A model generated the notes under the pieces. That model was not told the origin of the DNA, did no database searches, and saw only the letters and a program-made list of their open reading frames with translations. Positions 52,778 to 62,000 of a stretch of DNA of 64,000 bases are shown here, in pieces. Position numbers and translations under genes: made by a program. Position 1 is the stretch's first letter, and each line of letters begins with the position of its first letter. This DNA comes from Cyclobacterium jeungdonense (GTDB lineage: Bacteria; Bacteroidota; Bacteroidia; Cytophagales; Cyclobacteriaceae), in the NCBI RefSeq assembly GCF_010994275.1, contig NZ_WMCD01000002.1:496001-560000 (forward strand), written 5' to 3'.

Positions 52778-54283
52778 ATGAAAACTGTTTGGATTTACTT
52801 CTTACTCTCTTCCCTTTTTATCGGATGCAAAGAAGAAATTGAGCTGCCGTTCCGGATTTTTGAAATCAAAATGAACCGCCAAGTTTTTGGAAACTTTCTT
52901 CGGTTTGAGGTTTTGTCTGATCCCGATATCCCCAAATCCGACCTGACTTTTTTCATTGGAAATCTTGAAGTTTTCCCTGAGAAAACGGAATACGGAGAAT
53001 GGGTTCTGCATTTAGAGGGATATCCAGCGGGCACTCATCAGCTCAAAGTAATGCAAAAGTCCAATCCTAAAAATAGTAAAATCAGCAACTTCGAGAAAGC
53101 AGGTTTTTTACTTGAACTGGCCGTAGACCCAAGCCTGATGGAAGATGGAGTAAGGCATCATTTGATAGTTTGGAATGAGGCTGGCCAAACAGTATGGGTT
53201 GAAGAACTGACCCAGGCTGGAAATTATCGGGTGGCATTAGGCAGCTATGAATCTGATCATTTTTCCATGGGAATATTTACCGAATTCGAGGATTTTTCTC
53301 AGGGATTGGGACAGGTCTTTGATCAAGTTCCTCTTGGTAATTATTTTCCCCTAAATGTGGAAAAAAAAGACTTGCCTCCTTTCGGTACTGCTACGCTAAA
53401 GTTCCAGCAGATTCCCGCTCATCAGGAATACTGGATCGGAAGTCGCGGAAGCTTTTCTCATGGACAGACTTTGTCCAGTACTTTACCACTGTTTCTGGAT
53501 GTGATTCCTACACGGTTTTTTGTTCGGGTCAAACACGGGCAAAAAACATATGCAAGTTTTTTTGCAGAGGAGGCCACCTTTTCAGGGGCACAAGTGAACT
53601 TAAATCTGGGAGCAATGGATTTGATGACTCCTCACACCATCAACTTTTCCAAAGCGATTTCCGGATCTTACTCCGTATATGGATTTGAGTCTGCCATTGA
53701 TCTCCAAACCCAGATTCCTTTGGAATTGGGTTCGCTAAATGATTTGCAACAGCTCGATATAGTGAATTACGGTACCCTTTACCCCAAAGTAGAATTTCAG
53801 CTCAACTTTGCCGAGGAAGGTTTTCAGAGTTTTTCCAGACATAGAGCAGCCCGATTTCCTACTTCGGTGCAAATTTTTGATGCAGATTTTTCCATCCAAA
53901 ATGAAGATAAGCTAACCATCAAAGGGACTGTGGATCTGGTGTTTTCTACCTGGTCAGGAATGGATTCAAATGGAACGGATTGGCTCATTTTCCGCGTACA
54001 AGGACCTGATCAAACCCGCCTCCAGGCCCCACTAATCTCCTCCGAAAGAATCAATCTTAAGGACGTTTCCTTGAGGTCAGTAGCCTTGGAAGAGAGCGAC
54101 TTGCTGGAGAATTATTCTGATTTTATCGCCGATTTTTCCCAGGGAAAAAACAAGGATTATTTCCTTAAATCCAGCAGGTTTCACTCCAAATCTAAACCCT
54201 TGACTTCCGCCAGAACCTTAAAAAATGAACAAGTCTTGGAGTCATTTTCTAAATTTTCTTACACCCATCAATTCCTTAAATGA
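52778..54283 (+). CDS. Lipoprotein of unknown function (501 aa)
   Basis: 501 aa from the ATG at 52778 (MKTVW); an ATG at 52766 would add four residues. Short lipoprotein signal peptide with lipobox LFIGC (Cys at about 17). The mature protein is beta-rich throughout, with Ig-like or carboxypeptidase-regulatory-like strands such as GNYFPLNVEKKDL and TATLKFQQIPAHQEYW, and a hydrophilic tail. I do not recognise a family. It is probably anchored in the outer membrane, and a role as surface or periplasmic binding protein is possible. No neighbour gives a clue; the nearest gene is convergent. Confidence 0.65.
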   Translation: MKTVWIYFLLSSLFIGCKEEIELPFRIFEIKMNRQVFGNFLRFEVLSDPDIPKSDLTFFIGNLEVFPEKTEYGEWVLHLEGYPAGTHQLKVMQKSNPKNSKISNFEKAGFLLELAVDPSLMEDGVRHHLIVWNEAGQTVWVEELTQAGNYRVALGSYESDHFSMGIFTEFEDFSQGLGQVFDQVPLGNYFPLNVEKKDLPPFGTATLKFQQIPAHQEYWIGSRGSFSHGQTLSSTLPLFLDVIPTRFFVRVKHGQKTYASFFAEEATFSGAQVNLNLGAMDLMTPHTINFSKAISGSYSVYGFESAIDLQTQIPLELGSLNDLQQLDIVNYGTLYPKVEFQLNFAEEGFQSFSRHRAARFPTSVQIFDADFSIQNEDKLTIKGTVDLVFSTWSGMDSNGTDWLIFRVQGPDQTRLQAPLISSERINLKDVSLRSVALEESDLLENYSDFIADFSQGKNKDYFLKSSRFHSKSKPLTSARTLKNEQVLESFSKFSYTHQFLK

Positions 54284-54552
54284 TTTGACTTTTGCGACAC
54301 TAAAATCTATTGCAACAAAAGGCTCATTTAAATCTGTAATTCAAAAACCAGAGCTTATCCGTTGATTTAAACAACTATCTTTTTAACAGAAATATTCCTG
54401 GATTAACTGGGTAAAAAGTTGAATCCTCTTTAAATTCCTCCTTGGGAACTAATTTGATTCATTCCTGGAAATTAGACCGAAGCAAATCGATAAAATCTTT
54501 GGCGTATATCCAAATCGACTCGGTCCGATTGATTTTTTTCCAATTTATAAGA
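54284..54552. other. Intergenic region, nothing recognised
   Basis: About 270 bases (329 to the next gene). No structure other than the terminator that follows. Confidence 0.4.
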
Positions 54553-54591
54553 CGAAAAAAAACCGCTTTGTAAATTAGTAACAAAGCGGTT
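54553..54591 (-). terminator. Terminator of the DUF4345 gene
   Basis: Perfect 11-bp stem AACCGCTTTGT (54561-54571) / ACAAAGCGGTT (54581-54591). On the minus strand it is followed by eight T. Confidence 0.92.
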
Positions 54592-54612
54592 AGTGAAGAC
54601 TGGGTATGTCTC

Positions 54613-55047
54613 TTACAAACCCTCATTCAAAATGAATTTCTGCTGTCTTCTTCGGAAATTAAGGACCATCCAAAATCCAAAACCGATCAGTGCCATTACT
54701 GATTCTATTAGCAGCCATTGACTTCCAAATTGTCCTAAAGGCCCATCTGAAATCAGTGTAATCAGCCGGGAGAAGGCATAGGCTCCCCAAAATATACTCA
54801 AAAAAGCCGCGCCTTTTTCCGGATGCCTGATCATCAGGTAAAAAATGCTCATACAAATTGTGATCCCTACGCCTCCATACACCCCACGAATCGAACTGAG
54901 TGCATCGGTATTCCCGAGCTGAACCCCCACCATGTCCATAATGGTTTGCGGATTTACAAGTGCCATCACACTTACGGCCAGAAGGGAAAGCAAGGAAAAC
55001 CCAAGGTAGATCCGGGTATAGAACAGCCACTTATTAAATTTTTTCAT
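54613..55047 (-). CDS. DUF4345-family membrane protein
   Basis: 144 aa with four membrane helices at about 10-32, 45-68, 78-98 and 108-130. The pattern fits DUF4345: LGFSLLSLLAVSVMALVNP, a GVYGGVGI loop and an FWGAYAFSRLITLISDG stretch. No enzymatic function is known for the family; members are small inner-membrane proteins. Its start codon sits at the edge of a dispersed ~90-bp repeat (copy at 55043-55133), so its promoter region may come from the repeat. A strong terminator follows. Confidence 0.75.
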   Translation of the reverse strand: MKKFNKWLFYTRIYLGFSLLSLLAVSVMALVNPQTIMDMVGVQLGNTDALSSIRGVYGGVGITICMSIFYLMIRHPEKGAAFLSIFWGAYAFSRLITLISDGPLGQFGSQWLLIESVMALIGFGFWMVLNFRRRQQKFILNEGL

Positions 55048-55220
55048 CTGTTTATAATTGTTTCTTAATGGTCACACGGAATCTCGCGTGCGTTATAATC
55101 ATCCCAGTATGTGACGGTCTAGTCATGCTCGATTTCATCTGTTTATATTTTTTTTCCGCGGCCAGATGGAATCTCGCCATAATAATCATCCCACTGTGTG
55201 ACGTTTTCGTCATGCTCGAT
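55043..55220. repeat. Dispersed ~90-bp repeat, two tandem copies (A and B)
   Basis: Copies A (55043-55133) and B (55134-55220) share TTCATCTGTTTATA, a T-rich tract, GGAATCTCGC, ATAATCATCCCA, GTGTGTGACG and GTCATGCTCGATTTCATCT. A third copy is at 56722-56812. They do not code for a plausible protein on either strand. Confidence 0.85.
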
Positions 55221-55319
55221 TTCATCTTTTTTGCCAGTACGATAATTTCAAAGAGGAATCTCCCTGATTGATAATCTCTACCTGCGTAACGACTCAATCC
55301 TCATTGATTTCTAATCAGT

Positions 55320-56012
55320 TTAATTAAAGAGACAGTGGTTTTGGTACAACAAGATATGACTGGCCAGATCATCCAATTTCGGTTTTCTGCCTGCTCTCAT
55401 CTGTTCACAATCCCCAAAAAGTGAAGCATATACCCTCCTATAATTCCCTTTTTTTATTTTCACTACAGGTTCCAGATTTTTGGAGATAAAGTAAGCGCGA
55501 TGCTTATCTCCGGTCCAGACAATATGCTTACTCTCCATAGTAGTTGTCTTTCTGGCAAAGGGATCATAAAACACTTCAAATATTTCATCAAAATCAGGAT
55601 TCAGAAGTTGAAGAAGCAGTTCCTTTTTCCCGTTGATACTAGTACTTCGAAACAGGATGAAATCCTTGGGCTTTGCCGTAGGCTGATCCCGAGAAAGTAA
55701 CTTTTTAACGGAAGAGCCTCTTTCCGATGCGTATTGCAGTCTTACCGCCCCATTCATTGCGATGGCAAATTCCTCGATTTCTGCAGCTTTCAGCGTATGC
55801 ACTTGGCCTTCGGAATCTTCGATTTTCACCTGATTGATTCCACGGCCGCTGTTAGTTGACCGGATTTTACCTTCTACGATTTCGCCTGTTTTGAGGAGTA
55901 CATACCCTTTATTGGATAATGGTATGGACTCCAGAGGTTGTAGAAGTTGCTGGGCTTCAAGATTGCCGATCAGCAATAAGAAGAGAAGAATGCAGCTGGA
56001 TAACGTTTTCAT
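55320..56012 (-). CDS. Secreted protein of unknown function (230 aa)
   Basis: 230 aa with a cleavable signal peptide (MKTLSSCILLFLLLIGNLEAQ). The mature part begins with beta strands (NKGYVLLKTGEIVEGKI, GQVHTLKAAEIEEF) that resemble small SH3-like or lipoprotein-associated domains, and continues with a stretch containing KKELLLQLLNPDFDEIFEVFYDPFA. The C-terminus has CEQMRAGRKPKLDDL. No family recognised. It follows the cytochrome c gene by 20 bases on the same strand, so the two may be co-transcribed. Confidence 0.6.
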   Translation of the reverse strand: MKTLSSCILLFLLLIGNLEAQQLLQPLESIPLSNKGYVLLKTGEIVEGKIRSTNSGRGINQVKIEDSEGQVHTLKAAEIEEFAIAMNGAVRLQYASERGSSVKKLLSRDQPTAKPKDFILFRSTSINGKKELLLQLLNPDFDEIFEVFYDPFARKTTTMESKHIVWTGDKHRAYFISKNLEPVVKIKKGNYRRVYASLFGDCEQMRAGRKPKLDDLASHILLYQNHCLFN

Positions 56013-56032
56013 AATGGATAGAAATACGTGGT

Positions 56033-56641
56033 TTAAGGTTTCATTGCGCTCAAAGGTGGCATCGGGTCGGGAACTACATTATCCACAGGTTTGGTACTTT
56101 TGAGATAGGCAAAAACAGCGCTGATCTCCCCATCTGTCATCTGACCAATCATTTCATAAGGCATGGGAGGGAGTATCTGTCGATTTGTGGAGATGCCTTT
56201 AGACTTGCCTTCACGAAGGGCTGTAAAAAACTGCTCCTCGGTCCAATTGCCTATTCCTGTAGCATCCGAAGTGAGATTCGAGGAAAAAGATACCCCCCAG
56301 GGACCGATCCATGCAGTGAGACTTTGGGTAGCTGCTACTCCTTTTGATTCCAGCTCATTTCGATCCATATCTGGAATAGGCTGCTGAGCGGGATGTCCGG
56401 AGAGCGCACGCTCCATGTCCATTTCAGGCCCCAGGGGACCCATTTTTTTGGGAGTATGGCAATCGTGACAGCCAGCAATGACTACTAAGTGCTTCCCTAA
56501 GGCGACCTTTGCCTCCAGATCCACTAGAGCACTCGATTGATCCTCAGCTGAAGTAAGTTTATTCTCCGCACTAGATTGACAGGAAAATAGATGGGCAGCA
56601 ACCAATGCTGCGACGGTAATAGAAATTATTTGATTTTTCAT
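56033..56641 (-). CDS. Cytochrome c lipoprotein (single heme)
   Basis: 202 aa. Lipoprotein-like signal peptide with LFSC (Cys21). One heme-binding motif CHDCH (residues 58-62) in GKHLVVIAGCHDCHTPKK, and a probable axial Met in ILPPMPYEM further on, so it is a class I type cytochrome c. The stretch WTEEQFFTALREGKSKGIS and MTDGEISAVFAYLKS are typical helices of this fold. It should carry electrons in the periplasm or at the outer membrane as part of respiratory or redox metabolism. The downstream secreted gene may be linked. Confidence 0.85.
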   Translation of the reverse strand: MKNQIISITVAALVAAHLFSCQSSAENKLTSAEDQSSALVDLEAKVALGKHLVVIAGCHDCHTPKKMGPLGPEMDMERALSGHPAQQPIPDMDRNELESKGVAATQSLTAWIGPWGVSFSSNLTSDATGIGNWTEEQFFTALREGKSKGISTNRQILPPMPYEMIGQMTDGEISAVFAYLKSTKPVDNVVPDPMPPLSAMKP

Positions 56642-57081
56642 TTGAATTTGGATTTGATTTTTCCAATAGATGGGAAAAAGATATGAAGAGTTGCATTGGC
56701 AAAATTATTTGTATGAATTATTTCATCTGTTTATATTTTTTTTTCAACGGTCAGATGGAATCTCGCATGCTTGATAATCATCCCTCTGTGTGTCGATCTC
56801 GTCATGCTCGATTTCATGTGAATGGCCACAATTGCACCTGAGAATAAAATGGGGTGATCTCTTTAAGGAATTTTCAAAACTAGTCGGACAAGTTTTTCTC
56901 CAAACTCAACCGAAAACACCTCGGAGAAAAGCAACAAATATTGCTTCTATACAACGCCTCTGACAAAGTAGCTGGTAATCCTGTTTTTTCAATAAAACTT
57001 TCTATCCATGCAACCCATCCTTTATGTTTTCCATCCTGTTGTTGTCAAAAAAAATTATTAATCACAAATACTCTTTCTACT
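56642..57081. other. Intergenic region with repeat copy C
   Basis: 440 bases between divergent genes. Copy C of the ~90-bp repeat occupies 56722-56812. No gene recognised elsewhere; promoters for both neighbours should be here. Confidence 0.5.
56722..56812. repeat. Dispersed ~90-bp repeat, copy C
   Basis: Matches copies A and B at 55043-55220: TTCATCTGTTTATATTTTTTT, GGTCAGATGGAATCTCGC, ATAATCATCCC, GTGTGT and CGTCATGCTCGATTTCAT in the same order and orientation. Confidence 0.85.
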
Positions 57082-57921
57082 ATGAAAACATTTGAAAAAA
57101 CAACCTTATTACAAACTGTAATCAAATCATTGATTATTATGATGGTCGCAAGTTCGTGCGAACTTTTAACAGAGGATGATCCCTTGATTGTAAAAAACAA
57201 AAAAACAGCAGAAACTACCTATTACGGACCTGCAGTAGCTATGGGTAATGGTAAAGCCCAAACGTTTATTACCATCAATAAGGGAGGAAGCCCCACCGCT
57301 ATGGGGGTTGCATTAAATGAAAAAGCCTTGGAAAATTTACCGTCTGGTGATGAAGGCACACATCCCGGAGTCAGCCATGCTCGTTCATTTGAGTCTATTT
57401 TGCAGTTTCCTAAACAAGCCGAAATCACGCCTTATAAATTCATGACCATAGATTGGGCACCAGAGGGCCATGAACCTGAAGGAATCTATAATCTGCCGCA
57501 TTTTGATTTTCATTTTTACATGATTTCCAATGAAGAAAGATTAACGATCACTCCCTTCGATGGCATGGATCCTGAAATCCCTCAGGCCAAATACATGCCT
57601 GCACCTTACATTCAATTACCTGGACGTGTACCAAATATGGGAGTGCATTGGGCAGATCCAACAAGCCCGGAGCTTGGGGGTGAAACGTTTACAAGGACTT
57701 TTATCTATGGGTCTTTCAAGGAAAAAGTAATCTTCATGGAACCAATGATCACTTTGGATTATATCAAAAGCAAACCAACAGCTGTAAATGATCTGAAACT
57801 TCCTACCCATTATCAGGTAAACGGTTTTTATCCTTCCAAGTATGAGGTGAAATATAATTCGGTCAGAAAAGAATATCTGATCATGTTCAGCGATTTCAAT
57901 TTAAAAATGGCTGATCAGTAA
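57082..57921 (+). CDS. Lipoprotein with TTHB210-like (DUF5602) domain
   Basis: 279 aa from the ATG at 57082; an upstream in-frame ATG at 56941 would place 47 non-signal-like residues first. Lipobox ASSC (Cys in SSCELL). The mature protein looks like the DUF5602/TTHB210-like family: GNGKAQTFITINKGGSPTA, the GVALNEKALENL stretch and LPHFDFHFYM, where the paired His could bind metal. Family members are secreted or lipid-anchored and of unknown function. It is alone on this strand with a strong terminator after it. Family assignment is from pattern memory and moderate. Confidence 0.6.
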   Translation: MKTFEKTTLLQTVIKSLIIMMVASSCELLTEDDPLIVKNKKTAETTYYGPAVAMGNGKAQTFITINKGGSPTAMGVALNEKALENLPSGDEGTHPGVSHARSFESILQFPKQAEITPYKFMTIDWAPEGHEPEGIYNLPHFDFHFYMISNEERLTITPFDGMDPEIPQAKYMPAPYIQLPGRVPNMGVHWADPTSPELGGETFTRTFIYGSFKEKVIFMEPMITLDYIKSKPTAVNDLKLPTHYQVNGFYPSKYEVKYNSVRKEYLIMFSDFNLKMADQ

Positions 57922-57942
57922 AGTTTGTTTTTAATTAAATAT

Positions 57943-57977
57943 AAAAAAGTCCCCGGAAATTCCAGGGACTTTTTTAT
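57943..57977 (+). terminator. Terminator of the DUF5602-like gene
   Basis: AAAAAAGTCCC (57943-57953) / GGGACTTTTTT (57965-57975), 11-bp perfect stem ending in T. Confidence 0.9.
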
Positions 57978-58375
57978 CAGGTTGAAACAGGCCCTATTCG
58001 TTATAAACTATGTGAAATTCAAAAGAGAAAATGAAAATATTGGCGGGGTATTGAATGCTAAAATTACCTTTTGCTGATTGCAATCCAAATTACCCAGCCA
58101 GGGTCCAATTGACAAACTCCGAGTTCTTTTTGAACGCCAGTACTTGGGTTGGAAGAAAGGGACTTCAAGAAAATTGGCTGCATTTTTCCTTTCTGATTGC
58201 GATGGAGATAGTAGTAACCAACAGTTTTACAAAGGGACATATCATCCTGGAAGTTTTTAAGCCTTCCCCTACCGGGCAGGATGCCTTTACCCGTTCCTTT
58301 ATTGCAATTAGATGGGTGGTTTTCTGAGAAATACCAAAACGATTATAGGGGTAAAATAAAGTAAATCCCCGGAAT
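57978..58375. other. Intergenic region, possible gene remnant
   Basis: About 400 bases. Two overlapping frames (58055-58327 and 58078-58260) read protein-like for short stretches (LAAFFLSDCDGDSSN) but no family is recognised. Possibly a decayed gene ended by the next terminator. Confidence 0.35.
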
Positions 58376-58413
58376 GAAAAACCCGCCAGATTTTGAACAC
58401 CCGCCGGGTTTTT
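58376..58413 (+). terminator. Terminator-like hairpin
   Basis: AAAAACCCG (58376-58384) / CGGGTTTTTT (58404-58413) with a 19-base loop. Confidence 0.55.
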
Positions 58414-58447
58414 TAGCTATTTTTCCGGGAAATTTTCTGAAAACACC

Positions 58448-58633
58448 ATGCTTCGAATGTTATTGCTCTCTGCGCTTGTGCTCTGCCTTTCCTGTAAAGC
58501 CGCCGATAAAAACAGCATGATGGCACAAAACCCCTCTCCCATGGAAGAGCACACACGCCCGCACAGCGGGGTGGACGGCTCGGACTTTGATGGAAAAAAC
58601 TCCCTACCGGGCATTTTTGAAAAGAAAAAATAG
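58448..58633 (+). CDS. Small lipoprotein (61 aa)
   Basis: 61 aa. Signal peptide MLRMLLLSALVLCLSC with lipobox LCLSC (Cys16), so a lipid-anchored protein with a mature part of about 45 residues, rich in Pro, His and acidic residues (SPMEEHTRPH, DGSDFDG) and a basic EKKK end. No family recognised. Small lipoproteins of this kind often have envelope roles. It lies between a hairpin and the leader of the large delta-60 gene. Confidence 0.55.
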   Translation: MLRMLLLSALVLCLSCKAADKNSMMAQNPSPMEEHTRPHSGVDGSDFDGKNSLPGIFEKKK

Positions 58634-59037
58634 CCTTTCAATTGTGGAATAGTACTTTTTGCTTCTTGAAGTTTGCTACTGGTCTTTATTTCCTCTTATT
58701 GCTCCTAAATAATTGAATATGATATTTTTATAACCAATAATCGGTATCAACTCCTGACAAGAATCATCTTTTTTATCTGGTTTTTATTTCTTAGTTTTAA
58801 TAAGTACAAGAAGAAGTTTAGACCTGAAAAATCAGGTTTGATCCACATTTTGTCAGAAAAAACCAGTACTTCCATTGAATCGTGATTTGTCTCGCAAATC
58901 CAATGGAATTGGTAGTTGGAAAGGAACAACTATACGGAAGGGTTGGGAGTAATGGGAAAACCTGAAAAAATTTGATCTTCCCCTTTTTACAGGAATAAAC
59001 CGCTTCTTTTATTCCACTCTCATTTACCCTACTCGTT
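58634..59037. other. Leader region of the delta-60/malectin gene
   Basis: About 400 bases. No gene recognised; the upstream half is AT-rich and may contain the promoter. Confidence 0.4.
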
Positions 59038-62000
59038 ATGAAACCCGCATTACTCTCGCTCACCTTTCTTTTTTTCGCCTGCGTTCCGCTCCTTGCTCAG
59101 GAGATACCTCTTGATCCTACCTTCCATCAGTTAGACAGGGGTGCAGGAATTGGATTTGATGGCACCATGGTCGATTTGCTAATCCAGGAAAACGGCAAGC
59201 ACCTGGTAGGAGGCCGATTTACAAGCTACAACGGCCAATCTGCTAATGGACTGGTCCGTTTACTTCCGGATGGCCAAGCAGACCCCTCCTTTTCTATTGG
59301 TACGGGTTTTCAAACTCAGAGTAGTGGTGATTATGCAGTAAATACCATTCAGGTCCAACCAGATGGAAAATTGTTGGTGGGTGGAGGTTTTATTGCTTAT
59401 AAAGACAGCGAGGCCAACAGGTTGATACGCTTAAATCCGGATGGCAGCAGGGATCCCTCCTTTCACACCGGTTCGGGATTTGATCAAGAGGTATTGGTAA
59501 TAAAACTACAGCCGGATGGAAAAATGCTTGTTGGAGGACGAATGTTTACATCCTATAACGGAGAAACCGTACCCTCCCTGATTCGGATTAATCCCGATGG
59601 CTCCCGGGATACTTCTTTTAACCCCGGGGAAATAGCTGTAAGTATCGTAAGAGAAGTTGCACTTCAGGAAGACGGAAAAATATTGGTGAATGCCGGCGAT
59701 AATTTCATCCGGTTGCACCCAGATGGCACCACAGATAACACCTTTCAACTAGCTGACCCCTTTGGTAATACATTTAATGATCCCGATTACGGGACATATA
59801 CTAATACTTTCCATGTCCTTTCCGTTTTCATGGAACAAGATGGCAAAATTCTGCTTCGTGGAGATATGCGAAGGAGCCTGAGGAGTTCCGTTGCTTTTTT
59901 GCGCCTAAATCCTGATGGATCCCTTGACGAGTCATTCCAATTTTATGAAGAGGAAATAGGCTTCGAACTAGTAGGCAATCTGGCCAAAAACCAAGATGGG
60001 GAATTGTTCACCGTTGGTTTAGGCCAGATCGGTTTTGACCGCTCCATTCAGCGCCTGCTCCCAGACGGAACCCTGGATAAAACCTTTCCTCCACAGGAAG
60101 ATTTAAACGATGAAGAGGTGTATTTATCGGGTGGTTTTTTGGAGGCCCTGCAAAACGGCAAATTCCTGGTAAGCGGTAGTACTGGAAAAATTGACGGGCT
60201 CTTCCGGATCAATAGTGACGGATCACGGGACCTTAGCTACAATCCTACACCTGAATTTAACCAGGAAGTCAACAGCCTGACTCTACAGCCTGACGGAAAA
60301 ATACTGGCCGCAGGTAAATTCACCGGATATAACGGTAAGGTCGTTAACGGTCTGGCCCGCGTTCATTCCGATGGTACCCTGGATGAGACCTTTGAAGCGG
60401 GAACAGGCCTGGATCATTCTTTTTACAACCCGCAGCTATCTATTTTGATGCAGCCCGATAACCGAATTCTGCTTATCGGAAACTTTATTGCTTATAACGA
60501 CATCCCTGCCGGAGGAATTGTCCGGCTACTCCCAGATGGCCGCCAGGACACGAGTTTTCAACCGGGCACTGGATTCAAAGCTGGTTCCGACCTACCCGCG
60601 TTGCTACAAAATGATGGAAAAATTGTTGTAGCCGGAACGCTTTTCAATGGAGAACCATTTCCTGGTTTGATCCGTCTGAACCCTGATGGCTCCAAGGATA
60701 TTTCTTTCGAAATCGGATCAGGATTCGATCGGTCAATATCCTGCCTCGCCGCCGCCCCCGGAAACAAAATACTGGCAGCCGGAAATTCTACTTCCTTTAA
60801 TGGAAATCCGGTAAACCTGCTGGTTCGGCTGAATCCCGACGGCAGCCGGGATGACTCTTTTAATGTCAACATGGAACTGGACATCCGACCTGAAAAGCTT
60901 CTCGTACAAGGGGACGGCAAAATCCTGGTGGCCGGTTCAGATGGTCCAACAGGTAACGAATCTCGTCTGATCCGCCTCAACCCTGATGGCTCCCTCGACG
61001 CGGGGTTTAAGGCAGGAATAGCTGCAAGTGAGCGTATGGGACCCCTTACGCTTCAACCGGACAGAAAGATTTTACTCAGCCTGGGCCAATACGCTCCACC
61101 AAGCATATTGGCCCGATTGATGCCGGATGGGAGCGTGGATCCTACCCTCAAATTGGATTATAATTTTAATGGTGAAATTCAGACGATGACTGTTGATTCG
61201 AATGGAAATCTCTTGGCAGGTGGTTCGTTCACTTCATTCGAAGGTGTAAATGCCTACCGAATGGCAAAAATACCGGATATTGTGGATCAGCCCGCTGCAT
61301 TAGAGAATGTCTTCCGAATCAATGCCGGAGGACCAGCACTTCGGCTTGGCTCGGAAGTATGGGTGGCCGACACCCATTTTTCAGGAGGAAATACCTATTC
61401 TAACAGGGTCCCCATTTCCAATACCGAAAACGATGCCTTATACCAAACCGAACGCAACGGTGATTTCAGCTATGAGATTCCGGTACCCGAGCCAGGGCAG
61501 TATACGCTGGAACTGCACTTCGCAGAAATTTATTGGGATCGATCCGGAGCGCGATTATTTGACCTCATGGTGGAAAATGACCTGTTTAGAACCAATATCG
61601 ATTTGGTTAAGGATATAGGCTTGAAAAAGGCCAACGTTGTCCGTATAGAGAATCTGGAGGTGAAAGACGGCAATCTGAGCCTGGAACTGATCACCCAGAA
61701 GGACCGGGCTAAAATTTCGGGTGTTGCCCTATTCAAAGAAACCCAAACGGAAACTCCCGAAGATATCCAGATCAATGCCGGAGGCGATGCGCTTTACTAC
61801 CTGGGAGAGGAGTGGTTGTCTGATCGGTATTACATGGGCGGGAAAACCCATTTTGATGATACCAAACCCATAAGCGCTACTGACAGGGATGAATTGCACC
61901 ATTCCGAGCGGTATGGAGAATTCAGCTACCGCATCCCTGTTCCTAAAGCCGGAAGGTATTTTCTAGTGCTTTACTTTTCAGAAATCTTTTGGGAAAAAGA

